From the NCBI GenBank assembly GCA_001898465.1, contig MKTX01000007.1, positions 310,001 through 374,000 of the forward strand: a stretch of 64,000 nucleotides of DNA, in the 5' to 3' direction. Positions 17,418-25,306 of the stretch are shown piece after piece (within the stretch, counting starts at the first letter, position 1; each line of letters opens with the position of its first letter). Both the position numbers and the translations under genes were made by a program. Source of the stretch: Sphingobacteriales bacterium 39-19 (GTDB taxonomy: Bacteria > Bacteroidota > Bacteroidia > Chitinophagales > Chitinophagaceae). The notes beneath the pieces are model-generated. The model saw only the letters and a program-made list of their open reading frames with translations, was not told where the DNA came from and did not search any database.

Positions 17418-17998
17418 GAGGTGGAACCAAAATATTTTTCTTCTACCAGTTCGCAAATAATATGGCCGATAAGGATATGGCTTTCCTGGATGCGGGGTGT
17501 ATCGGTACTGGGTACATTTATTAAATAATGACAAAAAGCTTTCATTTTTCCACCCGTTTCTCCACTAAAACCAACAGTAATCATTTCTTTTTCACAGGCC
17601 ATTTGCAAAGCATTTAATATATTCGGGCTGTTACCCGATGTGCTAAGAGCCACCAGGATATCGCCCTTTTTTCCAAAACCATTTACCAGGCGTGAGTAAA
17701 CAACGTCAAAGCTATAATCGTTGGCAACTGCCGTAAGGTAAGATGCATTTACATGCAATGCCTCGGAAGGCAACGGTTCCCTGTCTTTATAATACCTGCC
17801 GCTAAATTCGGCAGACAGGTGCTGGGCATCGGCAGCGCTGCCACCATTGCCACAAAATAATACTTTGTTTCCATTGCGGAAGGCAGTAAGCATTACATCT
17901 GTTATTTCATGGATGGTATGGATTAATGTTTCATCTTCCAGCACCCGTTGCTTGGTGGCGATTGATTTTTGAATGCGATCTTTAATCGTATGGATCAT
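17414..17998 (-). CDS. gmhA: Phosphoheptose isomerase GmhA (SIS domain)
   Basis: Protein of 194 residues. It converts sedoheptulose 7-phosphate to D-glycero-D-manno-heptose 7-phosphate, the first step of heptose synthesis for LPS or S-layer glycan. The SIS fold is clear: FCGNGGSAADAQHLSAEFSGRY (with the catalytic Glu in AEF), ALSTSGNSPNILNAL and QESHILIGHIICELVEE, which contains the catalytic His. Its ATGA overlap with the nucleotidyltransferase-like gene indicates translational coupling. The adjacent GmhB-like phosphatase fits the pathway; the heptose kinase is not seen in the window. Confidence 0.95.
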   Translation of the reverse strand: MIHTIKDRIQKSIATKQRVLEDETLIHTIHEITDVMLTAFRNGNKVLFCGNGGSAADAQHLSAEFSGRYYKDREPLPSEALHVNASYLTAVANDYSFDVVYSRLVNGFGKKGDILVALSTSGNSPNILNALQMACEKEMITVGFSGETGGKMKAFCHYLINVPSTDTPRIQESHILIGHIICELVEEKYFGSTS

Positions 17999-18048
17999 AT
18001 GGGCTGTTGTATTTATTTCCTAAAGTTACAATTGTAGGGCATGGAATC

Positions 18049-19170
18049 CTATTTTGCTGCGGCTAAAATGGCATCTACCATATTTTGCCAGCTATACTGT
18101 TTTTTTTGTTCCCGTATGGCGGGTATATAAGATTGCGTACCGGCCTGGTACATCATTATTATTTTTTCAGCAATATCAGGGGCAGTTGGCTCAGCAACCT
18201 TACCAACAACAGCATCCGGCACCATATCTGCCAGTGCGCCCACCTGGGTTACCATCATCGGTAGTTCAAAATGATAGGCCAGGGGGGTAACACCACTTTG
18301 CGTAGCGTTTTTATAAGGTTGCACAACGATATCGGCAGCACAAAAGTAATTCTTGATTTGATCATTGGCTATGAACGAAGTATGCAGCAGAATATGTGAA
18401 GAAATGCCGAGTGACAAGATAAGGGACTCGTATTTTTTGGGATCATCATAAAATTCTCCTGCAATCATAAGTTTCACATGGGGTATGGCTGATATGATCT
18501 TGGGCATGGCCGATAGCAACAGATCGAGGCCTTTGTATTTCCTAATAAATCCAAAGAAAAGAATTACAAATTCATGCTCACCCAAAGATAAACGCCGGCG
18601 AGCTTCCTGTTTTGAAATAGCTTCTCCAAAATTGTCGTACAAAGGGTGGGGTACATACCTTGCCGGCTTTGATGAAAATTTTTTAACATCTTCCTGCACC
18701 TGTTTACTCATGGTGATAAAGGCATCAGGAACTGACATGAAATATTGAGTAAGTAATTGGTCGCCTATTCTTTTTTCGTGGGGTACCACATTATCGGCAA
18801 TACAAATCACCTTACTGAATTTATTTTTTTTGGCAATGCGTAAAAGGGTGCCTAAGCAGGGAGCCATAAACGGTAACCAAAACCTTACCACAATAATATC
18901 GGGTCTTTCTTTTTTTAATTGCCGCCCTACCTTTATCCAGTTCCAGGGATTGATGGAATTTATACATACCCGTATTGAAATATCAATGGGTGCGGGTTCT
19001 GTTGTGTACTGCGATTTTCCGGGAAATAAAAAAGAAGGGTATTGTAAAGAAAATGTCCAGATTGCAGTGAAATGCCCATCGGCTTGAAATGCCTGTGCCA
19101 GCCGTTCATTAAAAGTAGCCATACCGCCCCCTCGTAAAGGATGCGCCGAGCCTATGATAATGATCTTCAT
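18049..19170 (-). CDS. Glycosyltransferase family 4
   Basis: Protein of 373 residues with a GT-B fold. The N-terminal domain begins IIIGSAHPLRGGGMATFNERL, with a glycine-rich donor/acceptor loop. The C-terminal domain has VILFFGFIRKYKGLDLLL, LMIAGEFYDD and the late acidic motif near TQSGVTPLAYHFELPMMVT, where GT4 enzymes carry E-x7-E. It probably transfers a sugar from a nucleotide-sugar donor to a lipid-linked or polysaccharide acceptor at the cytoplasmic face. It overlaps the GT2 gene by 4 nt, so both act in the same assembly. Confidence 0.93.
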   Translation of the reverse strand: MKIIIIGSAHPLRGGGMATFNERLAQAFQADGHFTAIWTFSLQYPSFLFPGKSQYTTEPAPIDISIRVCINSINPWNWIKVGRQLKKERPDIIVVRFWLPFMAPCLGTLLRIAKKNKFSKVICIADNVVPHEKRIGDQLLTQYFMSVPDAFITMSKQVQEDVKKFSSKPARYVPHPLYDNFGEAISKQEARRRLSLGEHEFVILFFGFIRKYKGLDLLLSAMPKIISAIPHVKLMIAGEFYDDPKKYESLILSLGISSHILLHTSFIANDQIKNYFCAADIVVQPYKNATQSGVTPLAYHFELPMMVTQVGALADMVPDAVVGKVAEPTAPDIAEKIIMMYQAGTQSYIPAIREQKKQYSWQNMVDAILAAAK

Positions 19171-20108
19171 AACCCCGTTTTGGTTTCTACCAGGTAATTA
19201 TTTCTATCGGGTGAGTTGCGGGCAATCAGTTCTCCAATAAAACCCGCTAAAAAAAGTTGGGTACCCATGATCATGGCTAAAATGGCAAAAAAGAAAAGCG
19301 GGCGCTGCGTAAGGCCGGTATGGTCAAAGAAAAATTTAGTGATGGTTAGCCAAAGAAAAATACCCAGGCCAATCATAAAAGCTACCGTACCCCATAAGCC
19401 AAAAAAATGCATGGGACGCTTTCCAAATTTTCCTACAAACATGATAGAGCCCAAGTCAAGAAACCCATTTACAAATCTTTCCCAGCCAAACTTGGTTACA
19501 CCATATTTTCTTGGCCTGTGTTCCACTACTTTTTCACCAATTTTTTTAAATCCTGCCCATTTGGCGATGATGGGGATATAGCGGTGCATTTCACCATATA
19601 CTTCAATGCTTTTTACTAATTTCTTTTTGTACGATTTCAGGCCGCAATTAAAGTCGTGTAATTTTATTCCCGAACTTTTTCTGGCTGCTGCATTAAAAAG
19701 TTTAGAGGGGATATTTTTTGTTAGTTTATTATCATACCTTTTTTTCTTCCATCCGCTTACCATATCGTATCCCTCATTTTGGATCATATTATATAATGCC
19801 GGAATTTCATCGGGGCTGTCTTGCATATCGGCATCCATGGTAATGATAACATCGCCCAAAGCAGACCTGAACCCTTCATTTAAAGCAGCGCTTTTACCAT
19901 AATTACGTTGAAATTTAATGCCTTTAATATGTTCATTATTCTTTCGCAATTCATTAATCACTTCCCAGGAATCATCCTGGCTGCCATCATCCACCATAAT
20001 AATTTCATACGAATATTCATGAGCATCTACCACCCGTTTTATCCAGGCGGTTAATTCCGGTAATGATTCTTCTTCATTATACAGGGGTATTACGATCGAT
20101 ATATCCAT
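19167..20108 (-). CDS. Glycosyltransferase family 2, polyprenyl-phosphate type, with C-terminal membrane helices
   Basis: Protein of 313 residues. The GT-A domain has IVIPLYNEEESLPEL, EIIMVDDGSQDDSW, NYGKSAALNEGF and the D-x-D-like TMDADMQDSP. Two C-terminal transmembrane segments (about 233-258 and 268-295, ending FIGELIARN) place it in the DPM1/GtrB/ArnC group, which transfers sugars to polyprenyl phosphate at the cytoplasmic membrane. Product sugar unknown. Stop overlaps the GT4 start (ATGA). The cluster with DUF4199 and a dihydroorotase-like gene recurs in Bacteroidota as I recall. Confidence 0.94.
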   Translation of the reverse strand: MDISIVIPLYNEEESLPELTAWIKRVVDAHEYSYEIIMVDDGSQDDSWEVINELRKNNEHIKGIKFQRNYGKSAALNEGFRSALGDVIITMDADMQDSPDEIPALYNMIQNEGYDMVSGWKKKRYDNKLTKNIPSKLFNAAARKSSGIKLHDFNCGLKSYKKKLVKSIEVYGEMHRYIPIIAKWAGFKKIGEKVVEHRPRKYGVTKFGWERFVNGFLDLGSIMFVGKFGKRPMHFFGLWGTVAFMIGLGIFLWLTITKFFFDHTGLTQRPLFFFAILAMIMGTQLFLAGFIGELIARNSPDRNNYLVETKTGL

Positions 20109-20122
20109 AATTAAAAACTGCT

Positions 20123-20608
20123 TTACCTAAACTTTCGTTCTGCAAAAAATGCCGATACAATGGCAGATACCATGGCGCCAATGATCAGATATCCAAAGAT
20201 AGCGGTAGAAACGAATGTGGTTACAAAAAAATCTTTTGCCTGTGCAACCCGGCTGTCAATTTCCGATGCTGTATAATCTCCTTTTGCTGTTAATTCCTTT
20301 TTGAAATTTACAGCCATCTCGTCTCTTAACTGCGGTTGCAACTTCAAAAATACAAAAGTGAATAACACCATGAATAAGGTTACTACAATAAAACATTTAA
20401 AACCTTCGCTAAACAGGTTTTTGAATGTGGCGCTTCCAGCTTGTTTTTTATAATCTAAAACCGACCAGATTATGGCCAGCACATAAATGCTATAAGAGAT
20501 GTATTGAAGATTGTTTTGAAAACTATGTTTGCTGGAATAGATTAAAAGCGAAACGCCGATCATGAGCAGGGATGCCAGGATTCCTTTTTGAGTTGCATTT
20601 ATTTTCAT
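20123..20608 (-). CDS. DUF4199 membrane protein
   Basis: Protein of 161 residues with four hydrophobic segments (about 10-25, 32-47, 73-92, 130-155) and a charged loop between the third and fourth (KKELTAKGDYTASEID). This is the DUF4199 layout. No function is known. It lies 3 nt below the dihydroorotase-like gene and 14 nt above the GT2 gene, so it probably belongs to the same transcript, and may assist the membrane-bound glycosyltransferase. Confidence 0.85.
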   Translation of the reverse strand: MKINATQKGILASLLMIGVSLLIYSSKHSFQNNLQYISYSIYVLAIIWSVLDYKKQAGSATFKNLFSEGFKCFIVVTLFMVLFTFVFLKLQPQLRDEMAVNFKKELTAKGDYTASEIDSRVAQAKDFFVTTFVSTAIFGYLIIGAMVSAIVSAFFAERKFR

Positions 20609-20611
20609 GAT

Positions 20612-21868
20612 TTATGAATTTATTCTTACCTGGTTTTTATTGATGATGGCGATTACTTTGCCGGTTAATTTTTTGCCGATAAAAGGGTTATTAAAAGATT
20701 TTGACCGGGTATTTTCTTTTTGCCAGGTATAGGTTTCATGGGGTTCAAATACGGTGAGCGTAGCAGCAGCGCCTTCTTTACATTCCGGGATGGGGATACC
20801 AAAAATTTTCCGGGGGTTAAGGGTTATTTTTTCTACCCATGTGGTTACCGGTAAAAAGGGGCTCACCGCACCATACACGGTTTCAATGCCGGCTATTCCC
20901 GGCAGGGCATATTCAAATTCACAATCCTTATCATCGCTATGCAGGGGGAGGTGCTGCGAGCAAATGCAATCCACTGTATTTTCTGCCAGGGCATTGCGAA
21001 TGGCCATCATATCTTGCCTGCTGCGCAAAGGGGGATTGATTTTTAAATGGGTATCGTAACCTGCCAGGTCTTCATCGCAAAAGCAGGCATGAAAAGGAGT
21101 TACGGAGCAAGTGACGCAAAGCCCTTCTTTTTTTGCTGCAGCAATACACTCAATTCCCTTTTGTGTGGAAACCCCGGTTATATGCAACCTGCTATTGCAG
21201 TAACGGGTTAATTCAATGTCCCGGTGAATCATTAATTCTTCTGCGATGGCCGGTATGCCTGGTAAGCCCAGCCGGGTACTCATGATGCCTTCATTCATCA
21301 ATCCTTTGGCACCTATCGATTTATCCTGGGGTAATTGTATAAGGGTCGTTTCATTGGCTAATACATATTGCAGGGCTTTCAGTAAAATACCGCTATGCTG
21401 TACGGGATTTAGCCCATCGCTAAATGCTATGGCACCGCTTTGATGCATATCATACATTTCTGCCAATAATTTTCCTTCGGCTTGCTGAGTTATGCAGCCT
21501 ATAGGATGGAGGGTAACCGGCAGTGCAGCAGATTTTCGGATAATATATTCTATTTGTCCTTTTTCTGAAAGCGCCGGTTTGGTATTTGGGATGAGCATTA
21601 CATCGGTGTAGCCCCCGGCGGCTGCAGCTTCTGCGCCTGACTCCAGGGTTTCCCGGTATTCATGGCCGGGGTCGGCAAAGTCAGCAAAAATATCCATCCA
21701 GCCAATGCTTACATGTAAATCTTTTCCGGCCAGGATTGTGGCTTGGGGGTCTTGTATGTCATCTGCAATCTTCGCAATAATGCCATTGTGAATTAAAATA
21801 TCTTTTTTATTACCGGTAGGGGTATACGTAGAGTGAATGATAGTAGCCTGCCTGATTAAAAGCTTCAT
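20612..21868 (-). CDS. Dihydroorotase-like amidohydrolase lacking metal ligands
   Basis: Protein of 418 residues with the overall course of type I dihydroorotase (IIHNG... GAEAAAAGGYTDVMLIPNTKP, GIAGIETVYGAV, NPRKIFGI). The catalytic site is lost: where the family has D-x-H-x-H-L-R-E-P-G this protein has DIFADFADPG (residues 59-68); the His of ITHVST is Gly (ITGVST, 230-235); and the Asp of T-D-H-A-P-H is Gln (SQHLPLH, 304-310). Such a protein cannot bind the usual zinc pair. Non-catalytic PyrC paralogues that stabilise aspartate carbamoyltransferase are known in Pseudomonas; I recall similar Bacteroidota proteins. It starts the long envelope-sugar operon, which is an unusual place for a pyrimidine gene. 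Confidence 0.9.
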   Translation of the reverse strand: MKLLIRQATIIHSTYTPTGNKKDILIHNGIIAKIADDIQDPQATILAGKDLHVSIGWMDIFADFADPGHEYRETLESGAEAAAAGGYTDVMLIPNTKPALSEKGQIEYIIRKSAALPVTLHPIGCITQQAEGKLLAEMYDMHQSGAIAFSDGLNPVQHSGILLKALQYVLANETTLIQLPQDKSIGAKGLMNEGIMSTRLGLPGIPAIAEELMIHRDIELTRYCNSRLHITGVSTQKGIECIAAAKKEGLCVTCSVTPFHACFCDEDLAGYDTHLKINPPLRSRQDMMAIRNALAENTVDCICSQHLPLHSDDKDCEFEYALPGIAGIETVYGAVSPFLPVTTWVEKITLNPRKIFGIPIPECKEGAAATLTVFEPHETYTWQKENTRSKSFNNPFIGKKLTGKVIAIINKNQVRINS

Positions 21869-21927
21869 GTGCTAAAGATTGCGCAAATATCTGTAAAATG
21901 CCAATCCCTGCAAAGTTTTAAAGAGTA

Positions 21928-21959
21928 TTTGTAAAATAGAGGCTAAGATATTACCTTTG
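21928..21959 (+). promoter_or_regulatory. Promoter of tRNA-Pro, near-perfect Bacteroidota consensus
   Basis: TTTG at 21928-21931 and TACCTTTG at 21952-21959, separated by 20 nt, exactly match the Bacteroidota promoter pattern. The expected transcript start lies a few bases before the tRNA at 21972. Confidence 0.85.
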
Positions 21960-21971
21960 CCCTCCCGTAAT

Positions 21972-22045
21972 CGGGACGTAGCGCAGCCCGGTAGCGCACA
22001 CGTCTGGGGGGCGTGTGGTCGCAAGTTCGAATCTTGTCGTCCCGA
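21972..22045 (+). tRNA. tRNA-Pro (anticodon GGG)
   Basis: A 74-nt cloverleaf folds fully. The acceptor stem CGGGACG pairs with CGTCCCG, the D stem is GCGC/GCGC, and the anticodon stem is CACGT/GCGTG around the loop CTGGGGG, giving anticodon GGG, which reads proline CCC. The T arm is GCAAG-TTCGAAT-CTTGT. The discriminator is A and the CCA end is not encoded. A promoter precedes it and a terminator follows. Confidence 0.95.
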
Positions 22046-22051
22046 CTTTAC

Positions 22052-22081
22052 AAGGCAAAATAGAAATTTCTATTTTGCCTT
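22052..22081 (+). terminator. Rho-independent terminator after tRNA-Pro
   Basis: A perfect 30-nt inverted repeat (15-nt half-sites with little or no loop, arms ending AAGGC / GCCTT) followed by a run of T. It separates the tRNA transcript from the SusC gene region. Confidence 0.85.
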
Positions 22082-22128
22082 TTTTATTCAAATCAGCATT
22101 TTAGTTTAGCGCCTGCCTTAAATACCTG

Positions 22129-22142
22129 TAAGGTTTACCTTA
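22129..22142. promoter_or_regulatory. Short palindrome upstream of SusC, possible operator
   Basis: TAAGGT-TT-ACCTTA is a 6-bp inverted repeat with a 2-nt spacer. ACCTGTAAGGT overlaps it on the left, giving a run of alternating half-sites. It lies about 140 nt before the SusC start in an AT-rich leader with no other feature. The role is inferred only from position and symmetry. Confidence 0.3.
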
Positions 22143-22280
22143 TGCCCTGCCCACAGTTTCATCATTGTTAATTATTTTTTTTCATGATGCAGCATAATAT
22201 ATAATTTTTCGTGTCATATAATTATTACAATATATTTATAAGTTTATTAGCTTTACTTTTTCAATTCTAAAATTTATTTT

Positions 22281-25200
22281 ATGGCAAAACCAAAACTACT
22301 GCTGCTTGTAGTTTTTCTTCTCTGCGGATCTATACTCTGGTCGCAGACAACAGTTTCAGGAAAAATTACGGATTCAAAAACGGGCGCACCCATCAGCAAT
22401 GTGTCCATTTTAGTTAAGGGAACTAATTTGGGAACTTATTCATCAGATGATGGGAGTTTCCGGATAGATGTTCCCCATAGCAATGCATCGCTGGTGGTTA
22501 CCTCCCTGGGGTATGCCAGCCGTGAAATTCCGGTTACAAAAGCCATAATGGATATTATGCTTGAGCCGGGTAACTCTAAAAACCTGGATGAAATAGTGGT
22601 GGTGGGGTATGGCACAAAAATTAAAAAAGATATTGTGTCTTCCATCTCCCGGATTACCAATAAAGAATTTAATAACCAGCCACTTCCTTCTTTTGAACAA
22701 GCATTACAAGGCCGGGCAAGCGGGGTATATATAAATAGCGGGAGTGGTAAATTAGGCCAGGCTTTGAATGTAAGGGTGAGGGGAATTTCTTCAATCTCTG
22801 CAGATCAGCAACCCTTTGTAGTAGTAGATGGTGTACCCATTGTGAGCCAGGCATTGGGAAGTTCAGATGAGCCCGATAATCCTTTGGCTACAATCAATCC
22901 AGATGATATTGAATCAATTGAAGTATTAAAAGATGCGGCATCTGCTGCTATTTATGGATCCCGGGCATCCAACGGGGTTATATTGGTAACCACTAAAAGT
23001 GGTAAACAAGGAAAGAGCCGGGTTACAGCAGGCTTTTACACCGGGTGGAGTAAACCCACACATTACCGAAAATTTTTAAACGCAGCTCAATACCGTGAAA
23101 TCTTTGATACTGCCGCTTTACATTACCGGAATGTTGATAGCGATCCATCATCGGAAGAACCCCTGGTAGGAGCAGACGAATTTGAATACGAAACCGGAAC
23201 CAATGACTGGAACAGTACAAATGATGTAAACTGGAGCAGGCTTGCATTTCAGCAAGGTAGCGTACAGCAGTACAATGCTTCTTTAAGTGGTGGTGATGCC
23301 CGTACAAAATTCCTGATTAGTGCCAGCTATAATGATCAAAAAGGGATTCTCGTTTCTAACAGGCTTACCAGGGGAACAGGCCGTATTAATATAGATCATA
23401 CACTTAATTCCATATTTAAAATTGGAACCAACATCTCGTTAACCCAATCCAACAACTACCGGGTTCCCAGCGATAATGCATTTAGTAACCCTTTGCAGTT
23501 AAATGCACTGCCGCCTATTCAGCCAGAATTTGGCCCCGATGGCAAATTAAATACCGCTACCATTTATTATAATGCATTAATTGATTATGAAGACAACAAT
23601 AAGAACCTAAGCAAAACGGCAAGAACCATTAGCAATGCGTATATAGAAGCCAATATTAATCCCTTTCTCCGCTTTCGGTCGCAGGTGGGATTAGACTGGA
23701 ATAATCTGCAGGAAGAACAATTCCTGGGCAGGCGTACTTTGGATGGCGCACCAGATGGTTATAGTTATAGTAACCAGGTTACGGCCACTGTATTCACAAA
23801 TACCAATACCCTGAACTTTAATAAAAACTTTAATGATAATAACTCACTGGATGCACTTGCAGGGATTGAATACCAACGGGGCGAAACCAGCGGATCGAGT
23901 GTAACAGGGCTTGCTTTTCCAAATGACCATTTTACAAAAATTGCAAGCGCTGCCATCATATCGGCAGGTAATTCTACCGAAACCGCATTCAGGTTCCTGT
24001 CTTATTTTGTAAGGGGAAATTACAAATATCATAACAGGTATTTACTGGGCGCCAGTTTCCGGGTTGATGGGTCAAGCCGTTTTAGTAAAGATAACCGCTA
24101 TGGCACTTTCCCTGCAGTATCTGCCGGCTGGATTGTAAGCGAAGAAAATTTTTTAAAAAACAACAGGGCCATCAGTTTTTTAAAAATCAGGAGCAGCTAT
24201 GGAGTTACAGGTAATGCAGAAATCGGAAACTTCAGCTATCGAAGTTTATACAGGGCAGCCGCTTATTCCAGTATAAGTGGTATCGTTACTTCGCAAATTG
24301 GAGATGATAAATTAAAATGGGAAAATACCAAACAGTTTGATATTGGCCTTGATTTTGGATTATTGAATAACCGTATTTCGGGTGAACTTGACTTTTTTAG
24401 TAAAAAAACAAAAGACCTTTTACTGGATATACCGGTTCCCGCAATCAATGGTTTTAGTACCATCACAAAAAATATTGGGGATATGGATAATAAAGGTGTA
24501 GAAGTAACCCTGAATGGTAATATTTTGGTAGGCCAGTTTAAATGGAGCGCCTCTGTAAATGTATCTACTTATAAAAATGAAGTAACCCGCCTGGTAGCCC
24601 CCGTAGCTCCGGGTGGCAGAACTTTGGGCAGGTTGGCCGTAGGCTCACCATACGGAGAGTTTTATGGTGTAAAATTTTTAGGAGCCGATCCTGCCAATGG
24701 CGATGCTTTATTTATGGATAAAGATGGAAAACCTACCAATGATTATTCATTAGCAGTTGAAACGGTAATAGGAAATCCAAACCCCGATTACTATGGTGGC
24801 TTTAATAATCATTTTAATTATAAAGCATTTGACCTGGATGTACAATGCCAGTTTGTAAAAGGAGGCGATATTTACAATATAGCCGGTATTTTCCAAAGCA
24901 ATAATGCTAATTATTTTGATAATCAAACCGTCGATCAAATGAATTTTTGGAGAAAACCCGGCGATATTACGATGGTTCCGCAACCCCGCCTGTACACTTC
25001 CAATGGCGATCAAAAAAGCAGCCGTTGGGTACAGGATGGATCTTACCTGAGGGTAAAGAGTGTAAACTTAGGATATAATATTCCAAAGAGAATATTGGCA
25101 TCTGCAAAAATTGAATCGGCCAGGGTATATATTGCAGCCAGTAACCTTTTTACATTTACTAAATATACCGGTTACGATCCGGAAGTAAATACTGAGTACA

Positions 25201-25283
25201 CTGCCAATATTAATTTAGGTCACGATTTTTATACACCACCCCAGGCCCGTACAATTAGTGTGGGTATTAATTTGGGACTATAA
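22281..25283 (+). CDS. SusC/RagA family TonB-linked outer membrane protein
   Basis: Protein of 1000 residues. A signal peptide (KLLLLVVFLLCGSILWSQ) is followed by a carboxypeptidase-regulatory-like domain (about 22-97, VSGKITDSKTGAPISNVSI), then the link LDEIVVVGYG and the plug (about 105-220: ALQGRASGV, VRVRGISS, IESIEVLKDAASAAIYGSRA). The rest is the TonB-dependent barrel, ending in a strand with PPQARTISVGINLGL. SusC proteins import bulky substrates with a SusD lid at the outer membrane. SusD follows 23 nt downstream. No HTCS, SusR or sigma/anti-sigma gene lies nearby, so regulation is unknown. The next gene encodes a carboxypeptidase, favouring peptides over glycans. Confidence 0.96.
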   Translation: MAKPKLLLLVVFLLCGSILWSQTTVSGKITDSKTGAPISNVSILVKGTNLGTYSSDDGSFRIDVPHSNASLVVTSLGYASREIPVTKAIMDIMLEPGNSKNLDEIVVVGYGTKIKKDIVSSISRITNKEFNNQPLPSFEQALQGRASGVYINSGSGKLGQALNVRVRGISSISADQQPFVVVDGVPIVSQALGSSDEPDNPLATINPDDIESIEVLKDAASAAIYGSRASNGVILVTTKSGKQGKSRVTAGFYTGWSKPTHYRKFLNAAQYREIFDTAALHYRNVDSDPSSEEPLVGADEFEYETGTNDWNSTNDVNWSRLAFQQGSVQQYNASLSGGDARTKFLISASYNDQKGILVSNRLTRGTGRINIDHTLNSIFKIGTNISLTQSNNYRVPSDNAFSNPLQLNALPPIQPEFGPDGKLNTATIYYNALIDYEDNNKNLSKTARTISNAYIEANINPFLRFRSQVGLDWNNLQEEQFLGRRTLDGAPDGYSYSNQVTATVFTNTNTLNFNKNFNDNNSLDALAGIEYQRGETSGSSVTGLAFPNDHFTKIASAAIISAGNSTETAFRFLSYFVRGNYKYHNRYLLGASFRVDGSSRFSKDNRYGTFPAVSAGWIVSEENFLKNNRAISFLKIRSSYGVTGNAEIGNFSYRSLYRAAAYSSISGIVTSQIGDDKLKWENTKQFDIGLDFGLLNNRISGELDFFSKKTKDLLLDIPVPAINGFSTITKNIGDMDNKGVEVTLNGNILVGQFKWSASVNVSTYKNEVTRLVAPVAPGGRTLGRLAVGSPYGEFYGVKFLGADPANGDALFMDKDGKPTNDYSLAVETVIGNPNPDYYGGFNNHFNYKAFDLDVQCQFVKGGDIYNIAGIFQSNNANYFDNQTVDQMNFWRKPGDITMVPQPRLYTSNGDQKSSRWVQDGSYLRVKSVNLGYNIPKRILASAKIESARVYIAASNLFTFTKYTGYDPEVNTEYTANINLGHDFYTPPQARTISVGINLGL

Positions 25284-25306
25284 TCTAAATCCTCAAAAAA
25301 AATATC

